From the NCBI GenBank assembly GCA_949128115.1, contig OX421965.1:58708012-58772011 (forward strand): a DNA stretch of 64,000 bases, written 5' to 3'. Shown here piece by piece: positions 55,058 to 64,000 of this stretch; the first letter of the stretch is position 1, and each line of letters begins with the position of its first letter. The notes under the pieces are model-generated. The model ran no database searches, had not been told where the DNA came from, and saw only the letters and a program-made list of their open reading frames with translations. The DNA is from Anaspis maculata. Its lineage: Eukaryota; Arthropoda; Insecta; Coleoptera; Scraptiidae. The position numbers and the translations under genes are program-made.

Positions 55058-55170
55058 TAGCGCATTTTCCATCTTGATGAAATACGCTATTGCAACCGCT
55101 TTGTCCGTCCGTCCGTCCGTCCGTTCCTCGAACTCCTCCCAAACTAGACGACCTAGCTTTCTAATTTTTT
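55058..55170 (+). repeat. Dispersed 113-bp (GTCC)n module, second copy
   Basis: Nearly identical to 16016-16130 from TAGCGCATTTTCCATCTTGA to CTAGCTTTCTAATTTTTT, with fewer GTCC units. Here it abuts a LINE RT relic instead of the 260-bp satellite. Confidence 0.85.
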
Positions 55171-55189
55171 TTAAAACAGGGAGCGATCA

Positions 55190-55726
55190 ACGTGTTTACT
55201 GTTGTCTGCCGTGTACGGGAAAAAAAGAATTGGACCCAAGATTGACCCCTGAGGAACGCCAGAAATCAGAACAGAAGCAGGAAAGTAGCTGTCATCAACA
55301 CAGACCATCTGATATACCTATTGGGAAGAAAAGCTCTGAAAAAAGTCAACTCCCGTTCACCGAAACCATAGTAAAATAACTGGCACATAAGAGGGCATGA
55401 TCGATAGTGTAGAACGTTTTCGAGGAATCAAGCAGAACCAAGGACGTGGCGAAGTCCCAGTCAAGAGCAGCGAAAATGTCATTCGTCACACGACAATGTT
55501 CAATGGTCGTACTGTGACCTCTCCTGAAGCCGGACTGAACTGTCGGAATAATACCACTGTCGGTACGGTATAAGGGATATAGCTGATAAATGATAATCCA
55601 CCTCACTCCTTGAAATAGTAGGCCGTATAAGTGTATTACCACCAAGGTCATTGGTGAAGCATGGTCACGCACAAAAGATCTTATAGGTCGCAGTGCAGAA
55701 TGGATCCTCCGAGACCAAACGACCAC
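55190..55726 (-). pseudogene. LINE reverse-transcriptase relic
   Basis: The minus-strand frame from 55726 reads QSGFRRGHSTTIEHCRVTND, then LVLLDSSKTFYTIDHALL, matching the QSGFR and DxSKAFDTxDH RT motifs (FYT instead of FDT). After a stop, PQGSILGPILFF follows near 55240. Endonuclease and C-terminal parts are missing. It resembles the RT of the 19-22 kb LINE in style but is clearly a different, older copy. Confidence 0.8.
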
Positions 55727-56394
55727 CTCTGATCTACAATCTACAATCTACAAGGTCATTGGTGGAAACACCCCTCCAGAATGACCAACCTCAAACATTT
55801 AAACAGTTTTCACTTTTTCAGGAAGATTTTCAGTGTGGTTTGGTTGATTGTCTTAACGGATACACCTCTGAGTTCGATATATTATCGCTTACATCTCGAT
55901 TTACACTCGGATCCCCTCGTGAAAATCCTCGATGTAGCGATAATACACACCTCATCTATCGGTGTATTACATACGAAAGTACACCACTGTCTCATGCACT
56001 TTTGACTAGGCAGGTGATATGCTTAAAGACCGCAGGTCACTGAGTGACGGGAGATTTCGTTTTTGGTAAGGGTCGTACAACAGCAGTTCTCCACTGATGA
56101 AAATGAGGCCTATAATCAAAATTTTGCGTGACTAACTTTTTTTCCAAAGTAAACACGTCACTATTGTTCAATAGAGACCTATTTCAGTAAACTTTGGTTC
56201 AAGTTTGAATGAAATCGCTCGAACCGTTTAAAAGTTATGTCAACAAATCGATTTTGGAAATTCAACTTCAACACCCTGTAACTTTTCAACGAAGTGTTCT
56301 AGGACATCAAAGTTATAATTTCTCTCACTATTACTAGTACTATTACTATTACTATTAATTGCGAAACACCCTGTTTAAAGCGCAGAATCTATAG
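55727..56394. other. No gene; minor simple repeats
   Basis: ATCTACAATCTACAATCTAC occurs at 55731-55751 and an ACTATT-type microsatellite at 56325-56358. The GGTCATTGGTG phrase near 55648 recurs near 55755. Confidence 0.4.
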
Positions 56395-56402
56395 ATTTAT
56401 TT

Positions 56403-56585
56403 GGAGACGGCTCCGCGTGGCGCAGGCGATCGAGTGGCCGCCTGCGGTGCGAAAGTCCCGGGTTCGATTCCCAGTGAAAAATCTGGGTGTTGTGTTGTCC
56501 AAAATTTGCACTTTTCCGAGTTTGTATAACAAATATATAAACGGACAAACTCCTATGGCAAGAAAAAGCTGATATGGAGAAGAAT
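56403..56585 (+). mobile_element. tRNA-derived SINE (second copy)
   Basis: The plus strand has the A box TGGCGCAGGCG (56418-56428) and B box GGTTCGATTCC (56461-56471), then a body ending AAACTCCTATGGCAAGAAAA. The CTCCTATGG phrase is shared with the SINE at 24646-24838. ATTTATTT flanks both ends (56395-56402, 56586-56593), a plausible 8-bp TSD. The copy lacks a clear (ATT)n tail. Confidence 0.85.
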
Positions 56586-56593
56586 ATTTATTT

Positions 56594-57115
56594 AATTTCA
56601 TTTTGTTATACATATTTGAATATATTCTATATTTGTTTTACGTTATGTGATCAATGGAACGCATATGAAATAGTAGGTTCACATGACTACAGTGGAAAGT
56701 GATATATTTCACACAAGTGGGGCGAGTGTGCGGTAACTTCACGAGTAGAAGAAATACCCTCTCCAACGAGTTGTGTACACTATTTAAAAAAAATAAATAA
56801 ACTTAGAAAAATCTCAACATCAGTTTTTGGAGAAGGGTCAAATATATTGAACAAAATTCAAATATCACACCCGAATATGACTACGAAAACGGTCATTTTC
56901 CATAAGCTCAAAAAAATATCAAAATTACAAAAAAAATCAAAAGTCAAATTTTCTAAATTGTTAGAACTACCTACTGAATTTTTCCTACCCTACCTATTTC
57001 AAGATTTTTCTAGTCTAAAGTGGGCATCAAAATTTTTTCCAATTTCCAAAATTTCAAACCAACTTTGATACTTATATAAACATAGTTTGATAGTTATGTT
57101 ATTAATTATGTAAAA
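56594..57115. other. AT-rich, no recognisable feature
   Basis: No coding or repeat signal beyond AT-richness. Confidence 0.4.
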
Positions 57116-57117
57116 TA

Positions 57118-57690
57118 ACGTATGGTCCGAAAGTTTTGGGAATTTTTCTAAAAGCTAATAACTTTTTTTGGATAGTTTCAATTTTGTAACTCAATATTGC
57201 AAAAACTAGCATCATCTTTAACATTTTCAAATTCGTATTCAACATATTGAAGATGGGCCATCATCTTTGATGGCTCTCAGTTTTCTTCTGCCATGTTCGG
57301 TCATTCTCTGGACAACAGCAGGATTAATTTCTCAGAGCTCCTACCTCTCAATGTACCGCAAGCTCGACCAATATAAGATTTTTTGTAAGTATTGAGCAGA
57401 ATAGTATACGACAAGGGATGGGAAGCTGCGAATGAAGACCAATTACGGCGTCACATTTTTCAATAACATTAGAAAATTTCGCATTCGAGAAATTGATACA
57501 GAAAATCATGGGACATGGCAAAAGAAAAATAAGATCCATCGAAGATAATGGTTCATTTTCAATATGTTGAATATGAATTTGTTATTGTTATATATGATGT
57601 TAATTTTTGCAATATCAAGTATGAAAATCAAGACTATTCAGAAAAAGTTATTAGCTTAGAACTATTTCCCAAAACTTTCGGACCATACGT
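57118..57690. mobile_element. TA-flanked TIR element, ACGTATGGTCCGAAAG ends
   Basis: ACGTATGGTCCGAAAGTTTT mirrors AAAACTTTCGGACCATACGT, and TA lies immediately outside both ends. Pairing continues over ~140 bases through AGCTAATAACTTTTT and AATATGTTGAATA. The 280-bp centre has a minus-strand frame with a run EHGRRKLRAIKDDG; this could be a transposase crumb but I cannot place it. Confidence 0.85.
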
Positions 57691-60600
57691 TAACAGTAAC
57701 ATGAGACTCGATTCGACATTTCGTGTTCCGTAAATGATCTGTGGAACAATTGTGCATAATTTTTCCGCTTGATAGGTGTTTATTTACAGCCACTTCGGTA
57801 TTCTCTCACTAAACTGTCATTTACTCATACTTGACCTTGATATAATCTCAATAAAATGTAAAAGAAGAAAGTAGAGCAAAAGAAGTTTGATTGCAAATTC
57901 AATATTATTGCCTCTTCCAGTAGGCGTTAAAGAGAACATCATCTGCTCTTCCAGGAACATCTTTCAACTCTCTTCTCTTGGTTCGAAATTCAGATAGGTG
58001 CTTTGTTAATGGAAGCGAAATATAATATTCGCAACTACTTTCTATATCCGCACTTAGAAGCGATATATTATTTTTGCAAGGACTACAATTATCAATGATT
58101 TGGTTGTTCTCGAAGGAATTGTAGCAGAGATCAATGTCCGATGCCCGAAGATCTATCGACTGAAACAATCGAATTGTAAACAAGTGGCCTTTCTGTTTCT
58201 AACAGGTGATCTTCTGTTCTTCTAGCCCCGGGACATGCGAAGGGATCAGGTGTTGTTTATGTCAGAACAACAACAATAGACATCAGTCGTGGAAGAAGAA
58301 GACATCCTCTGCCGTATCTAATAGCCAATATCAACAAACAAATAAACACACACACATACACACAGAAAGGAGATGTGGAGTGTTTGACGGAACCAAACGT
58401 GCGTGCTGGTGTTTGCTTGCTGGCTGACACCGAGCACACCGGCCCCGATTAGGAGCAATTTGAGCCCGACGTCTAAGCAAACATCCAGCGTCGGAGTGCA
58501 TCAGCAGCAGCGAGGACGCGAAGAAGAGCACCGGTGGAAGTCGTCCGCCGGCCGCAGACCTGCCTGACGGCCTGCTCTACCTGGGGTACCTATGCTTATA
58601 TGTCCCCCCACCGGGCCCATTCTTACCTTCATGAGTATGTGATCAGTGTAAGAAGCGAGGTCTTCGGGAGAGCACGCGACTCGCAACCTCATACCATGCA
58701 TGAATGGAACTGAGCCAGGGGGTTCCCGCCTTTACCCTTACAGTGCTACCAACCGCAGCAGTGCGCCTACCGGAAGGATGTACTCAGTGCTGACAACATG
58801 ACACGTGTTGCTACACTTTCCCAAGCGTGCCACCCGTCAAGCTGAATGTAAACAACATCCTTGATTTGAGTTTTTATGACAAAAGTGAACACATACCCCG
58901 ACAGAAAAAAAAATTGCTTAGTGCCTAGTGCTTTTTATTATATTGAAAACATTTTGTGATATGCCGAACGGTTTTACTACTGCGACAATCAACAGGTAAG
59001 CGTCACAAAGCTGATTTCGCATGTAAACATACGTCACGTGTTTTCGAATGACATCTGTCATAATGACGCAACCACCAACTTTTTTCTAGATAGGATAATG
59101 ATGGGTACTATTACTATTCAACTGAACCCTCACTTTTGGGAATAGTAGAGGTGCCGCTTATGTGAGTCACGCGATCTAGGACGAAGAATTCTGAAGACCT
59201 ATCGCCGAAGTGTGATTATTACATTGTGTCTCTAAAACGGTTGGGTGAGAGGAAATACCAATTATCACACAAATTCGAGGAAAATCTTCAAACTGGTGTG
59301 TGAGGTGTTTGTTGTTGAATAGCATACCTTTGCTATGATGACACGAAATGCCTTTCAGCTAAACACCGTCATTAATTTCTTTTGTACTAATGATGCCGTA
59401 TAGGAAACTTGTACAAATTCGCTCCTGCAAGAGGAATTTCGAATAAAATAAAATATGTAGTTTCGCATCCGCCGGGTGAGATTATTCTATAAAAAGCTCA
59501 TAGAGCTTGCGTTTGACGCGGATAAATTTGATGTGCTTGGGTATTTGTGCCGGAAGTTCCAAATTACAGATACCAATCTTCGAAAGTGTTTTTTCCTCCA
59601 AATTTAAAATTTTCCTGGCCGTGCTTTTTTCATATAATACGCTATTTAATTGATGTTAGTTGCGACGGCGTGTTTTATTTTTTGATTAGCAGCGAGACCG
59701 TTGGTGGTCCACTCTGTGCTTTTCACTTAGGTAATTTGAAGATGGGTTTTATTGTTGTGAAAAAGCTCGGGTGTTGTAAATTTGCGCACATGCAAAGAAT
59801 TTTTTCTAGGCATGATGCTAATTGACGGTTTACAACTTTACGAGTAAAACCTATGGTTATCCCGTAGATATGAGTACCATCAGGCAAAACATACAATTAA
59901 ATCTGAAAAACTTTGAAATATAAACACATAATAAAAAGACACGGTGAATTCCCATCATTTGAAAGGACAAGTTGCGACGCAATATATCATCATCGGTGGC
60001 ACACGTGAAAAGTGGTCGATCAAGACGAGTGAACAAAATTGAATCAATCAATGTGGCTAATGACTGGCTTGGTATAATATAAAGTTTGTTGTTTTGTGTA
60101 GGTATAATTATCATGCACAGTGATTCAACTTCAGAAGCAGCTTCAATTCCATTATAGGTTATAGCCCTAATTTGGTTTTACACATCGAGATTCCACAAAA
60201 AAGACCATTTGGATAATTTAATTTGGCTAATCTCAGAACCGTAGTCCGGTAGTTTAGAAGAATCGGATCTAACTGAGCGTACGTAGATAGGTATTTTCTA
60301 AATGAGTGAATGACTTTGCAACTCAACCCTATGCACTTTTTATTTCGCAAAAAAAAATCAACTTCAGTTTGAAATGTCATAACGACTGGATGGAATGAGG
60401 ATATTTGGCATGAAAACTTGTGAACTATACAAGGTTTTGTTTTTGAATGTTAAATAAGCCAAAACTAGTTGTTTCAGTTTAAACTATGAAAAATTGCAAA
60501 GTGCAACGTTTGCGAAGGACTAATTATATAGGAAAAGGCTCCCTGTCCTAGTTCATATTCGAATGGTATTTTATGAACAAAACTTCATGTTCACTATGTA

Positions 60601-61137
60601 TTGCAAATTTATGAATCGTCATTAGAATTTTTTTATATTCTTATGTTAAGTATGTACCGAGGTGTGTAAACTGTGTATGTCCTCTGACTATAAGTACATG
60701 CTTGCATTCATGTTAACACAACAACAGGTGTTGTTGTTGTTGTGTTTGGTACCTATTTGGATGTACTTACCCAAAAGCGAGCTATCGTAGGGCAAGGTGG
60801 AGCCTGGAGCCGTTGAATTTCGATGGGCCCCAAGAGACCACCGCGTTTTTTTTTTGTTCATTTATGATGTACCTAAATTAATTTCTTGTTCAGAAGCCTT
60901 ACATGGAATTATTGAATCATTTCACAATTTCTCATATGTTTCCACTTTGCATTTTCTAAAAACAATGACGGAAAAAATCTTTACGATTTTTGTATCACGA
61001 AAAATTAATGCTCTGGTGAAATCTGTATTTGGGACCAACTTTTGGAAAGTTTCGACTTCGCGGTTTCATCTTTGCGGTCCCCAAGTCCAAGTAAGTTTAG
61101 ATTCCATTGCAATATAGAATTAAACTTAGGTATATAG
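57691..61137. other. No gene assigned
   Basis: A minus-strand frame at 57905-58183 (92 codons) ending RRELKDVPGRADDVLFNAYW looks non-repetitive and could be an exon fragment, but I do not recognise it. 58200-58760 is GC-richer. A perfect-looking GTTGTTGTTGTTGTG/ACACAACAACA hairpin lies at about 60715-60745. Confidence 0.3.
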
Positions 61138-61540
61138 GGTGTCCAGAAAATGGCGGAAAAGCTATTCAGTACGTTGTAGGGGACTCTTCAGGAAACTCCG
61201 AAAAAATGATGAAAAAATTCTTCGACTTTCATTTTTGAGGTTATTAAGGATCAAGGTACGGCTCTTGGAACCCTTCTAGTTCTGTTAATTTTAAAAGATT
61301 CAGTTTACTGTTGACGACAGAATAATGGGAAAGAAATATCTACCGCATTGGATGTGTATTGAATTTTTTGTTATTTACATGCTGAGTCAAAAACTAAGAA
61401 AATTAATATTTGAAGGACCAGTTTTTGACCAATTTTTTTTCAAAAATGAAAGTCGAAGGTTTTTTTAATCATTTTTTAGGGTTTCCCTGAAGGGTCCTGC
61501 ACAGCGTGCTGCAGAGCTTTTCCGCCATTTTCTGGACACC
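61138..61540. mobile_element. Foldback MITE, GGTGTCCAGAAAATGGCGG ends
   Basis: GGTGTCCAGAAAATGGCGGA mirrors TCCGCCATTTTCTGGACACC; arms continue through GGAAACTCCGAAAAAATGAT-type and CTTCGACTTTCATTTTTGA sequence. 403 bp. The flanks TATAG and GTTCA share no clear TSD. Confidence 0.8.
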
Positions 61541-61809
61541 GTTCATACATGTTAGGACTCGTGTTAGGATAATACATGAGGTAGAAGAAATAAGGGTATG
61601 ATATCTTGATCTTCCTCACAACAATTTATGAAAAATATTTGAAAAAAAAACGAAGGGGGAGGGGATTCGTCAATAGTTTGCATTAGGGCTCTCCGGCCAC
61701 CCCTTCACCCCTAATCAGTTCAACTTTTTTTTTTCATTAGATTAAGCTATGTCAAAATTTTGCTGTGCTGTAATGGTAGAACGTTGTTGCGCATCATCTA
61801 GCTATCTAG

Positions 61810-61881
61810 TGATGTTATAAAATAACATACTGTTATGTTATATGGTATATAATATTATAAAATAACATATTATGTTATTAT
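61810..61881. repeat. AT-rich palindromic simple repeat
   Basis: ATAACAT and ATGTTAT words alternate in both orientations. They directly adjoin the TA target of the next element. Confidence 0.6.
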
Positions 61882-61882
61882 A

Positions 61883-63060
61883 CAGGGTGATTCATGAGTG
61901 ACCTTACATAGGCTAATGAGAGATAGAGGACTTCGAGGCGAGTCAGGATCCACTGGAGAAATTTTGTTTTCTCCATTGGTTACGAAGATACAGGGTGTTT
62001 TGTGTGTTTCGTATGAAACTTTGATAAGCGATATTTCTGAAACGGCTGAAGATATTTTCTTGAAATTCACCAGTAATATTTCTCTATTGGAACTCACCCT
62101 GAAGCCATACTGGGTAAGTCAAAATCCAGGGCCGCGATTGAAAAAATGTGCCCCTTTTTTATTTTATCAAAAAATATATTTTCTGGCCGCTTTTCTAAAA
62201 AACTGCTATCGGATTCGAAAAGCTAAGAAAAAATGCTTCAAGAATCACTCTACAATTTAGATGGCACACCTAAACCGTTTCGACAGAAAAATTAAAAGTA
62301 AAATTTGTATTTGTGGGTAAGTTCTCATTTTTGACCGGACATAATCGACTCATTGTTTGATTTAATTCATTCAAATTCATTTTTCAGCTTGTCTCTGTGG
62401 AATAGAAGGGCTTGGTAGGAAGAAAAATTCCATAGCCGAAGATTTTTTTTTGACGACCAAATCGAGTCTAATTTTGGTTTCTCTCGATTTTGTCATAAAA
62501 AAAAAATGGTCGGCTCTGAAATTGTTTTTTCAACCAAGCCGTTCTATTCAACAGAGACAAGCCAAAAAATGAATTTTATTGAATTCGATCAAACAATGAG
62601 TCGATTATGTCCGGTCGAAAATGGGAACTCACCCCCAAATTTTACATTTAATTTTATTGTCGAAACGGTTTAGGTGTGCCATCTAAATTGAAGAGTGATT
62701 CTTGAAGCATTTTTTCTTAGCTTTTTGAATCCGATAATAGTTTTTTAGAAAAGCGGTCAGAAAATGTACTTTTTGATGTAACAAAAAAAGGGCACCTTTT
62801 TTCTAGCCCGGCCCTGGATTTTGACTCACTCGGTATGGTTTCGGGATAAGTTCCAACAGAGAAATATTGATGGTGAATTTCAACAAAATACCTTTGGCTG
62901 TTTCAGAAATATCGCTTATCAAAGTTTCACACGAAACACACAAAACACCCTGTATCTTCGTAACCATTGGAGTAAATGAAATTTCTTCAGTGGATCCTGA
63001 CTCGTCTCGAAGCCCTCTATCTCCCATTAGTCTATGTAAGGTCACTCATGAATCACCCTG
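61883..63060. mobile_element. Foldback element, CAGGGTGATTCATGAG ends, TA flanks
   Basis: The 1178-bp element folds on itself over nearly its full length: CAGGGTGATTCATGAGTGAC mirrors GTCACTCATGAATCACCCTG and the pairing reaches the centre near 62470 with essentially no loop. TA flanks both ends. The outer 14 bases match those of the 27.1-29.6 kb element, so both may be mobilised by related transposases. The mirrored open frames (61870-62260, 62803-63139) are not genes. Confidence 0.85.
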
Positions 63061-63114
63061 TATGTGCAGAGATTATGTGCTAATGTGTCAGCTGTCACCT
63101 GTCGCCTGTCGCGC

Positions 63115-64000
63115 AATTTATTGCGAGCGAGATTGCTAGAGTTAAAGATGACTAGACAAATAAGCCGTGAGTGACAACATGTAGTGGTTTTGTTGAGTAA
63201 TCCAAATTTATATTGTTCACATACGTCAAAATCTTCAAGCGAAATACACATGCGTTCCATTCCTTTAGTAATTTATACAAATTTTTCCATCTTTCACGTA
63301 CGGTCTTTTTACAAATGATTTTTATTCCCATTTCGAGAAAATAAAAGACAAAAAATTAGCACAGACAGAAAAAACTGAACTTCGAGAGTCAGAAAATACA
63401 AAAAACTCATTTTTGAAAAATTCACGCATACGTTGTTACTGTTAGTATACTGCAGTCAGGCGGAAGAATAACGTACGTGCAGTGAAGCCGTTTTACAGGA
63501 GAGCCATTTGAAATTTGGAGTCGCTTAAACCGTCATAGTTCCAATATGGAAATTTTGCGGCACTTTTTTTTTCAATGGTCTTGTTTCATGGTGATCCAAC
63601 ATCTTAGAAGACCACTTCTGGGAAAAAAATAGTGCTTACTTGAAATATATTCACACGTACGGCAATCCTTACTATAGTTATTTCAAAATTATACTTATCA
63701 CAGGTGCTATACGTTGCACAAGCAAACTGTAGGTGGTGATGGCGATTTATTGCGGAGCGAGATTGTTACGAGATGAGTGGACAAATAAGCCGTAAGTGAC
63801 ATCATGTGATGTTTTTGTTAAGTAGTCCAAATTTAAATATTTCACAAACGTCAAAATGTTCAAGCGAAATACACATACGTTTTATTCCTTCAGTAATTTA
63901 TACAGATCTTTTCATCTTTCATGTACGCGGTCTTCTTTCAAAAGATTTGTATTCCCATCTCGAAAAAACGAGAACCAAAAAACTAGCACAACAGAATATG
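63115..64000 (+). repeat. Direct repeat, ~630-bp period, running off the window end
   Basis: 63115-63375 (TTTATTGCGAGCGAGATTG, ACAAATAAGCCGTGAGTGAC, AAGCGAAATACACATGCGTT) recurs diverged at 63748-64000. The two copies are separated by ~370 bases of other sequence. It could be a tandem satellite or two copies of one element; the window ends before this can be decided. Confidence 0.75.

Noticed and set aside
61898..63139. Paired similar ORFs (61898-62260 and 62803-63045) as a gene duplication
   Set aside because: They are the two arms of a single foldback element read on opposite strands.
63115..64000. Pair of LTRs
   Set aside because: No TG...CA ends, no TSD, and the copies are strongly diverged. 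Kept only as a direct repeat.

Overview
The window is AT-rich eukaryotic (metazoan) intergenic DNA, most likely from an arthropod and probably an insect. The evidence is decayed non-LTR retrotransposons with APE-type endonuclease and reverse transcriptase, tRNA-derived SINEs, a Ty3/Gypsy-like solo LTR, many TA-flanked terminal-inverted-repeat elements (MITEs and foldbacks), satellites and microsatellites. There are no bacterial-style operons. I could not identify any intact host gene; a sap-feeding hemipteran is only a guess from overall texture.

Layout. 0-5 kb: degenerate tandem repeats, short inverted-repeat elements and a THAP-domain relic. 5-9 kb: a decayed hammerhead-like motif, a tRNA-like sequence, and a Jockey-type LINE relic split by a 0.6 kb insertion that is itself a long hairpin with a hammerhead-ribozyme-like motif in each arm. 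9-12.8 kb: a 3.65 kb palindrome with ~1.7 kb arms. 12.8-14.8 kb: unique, locally GC-rich DNA. 14.78-24.05 kb: one foldback element whose left arm was broken by two later insertions, a 3.0 kb satellite/palindrome block and a 3.5 kb LINE that retains most of ORF2. 24-30 kb: a SINE with a clear target-site duplication, a solo LTR, a MITE and a 2.4 kb TIR element. 30-32.2 kb: inverted copies of a LINE RNase H/C-terminal fragment around a second palindrome, plus two small MITEs. 32-37 kb: mostly unique DNA. 37-39.9 kb: a satellite made of alternating GAA/TTC pentamers that forms long runs of perfect heat-shock-element consensus, followed by a MITE that inserted into the satellite spacer. 40.5-47.7 kb: a Gypsy pol relic, foldbacks and a GC-rich block. 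47.7-52.7 kb: two large inverted-repeat composites. 52.7-64 kb: a LINE RT relic, a second SINE, three more TIR/foldback elements and a ~0.63 kb tandem duplication running off the end.

The genes do not form a pathway. The content is layered mobile elements, and relative insertion order can be read in three places (7.6-8.2 kb, 14.8-24.1 kb, 39.9-40.4 kb). The most unusual signals are the heat-shock-element-like satellite, the hairpin insertion carrying hammerhead-like motifs, and the unusually high density of long inverted repeats. Transcripts from these repeats would form long double-stranded RNA.
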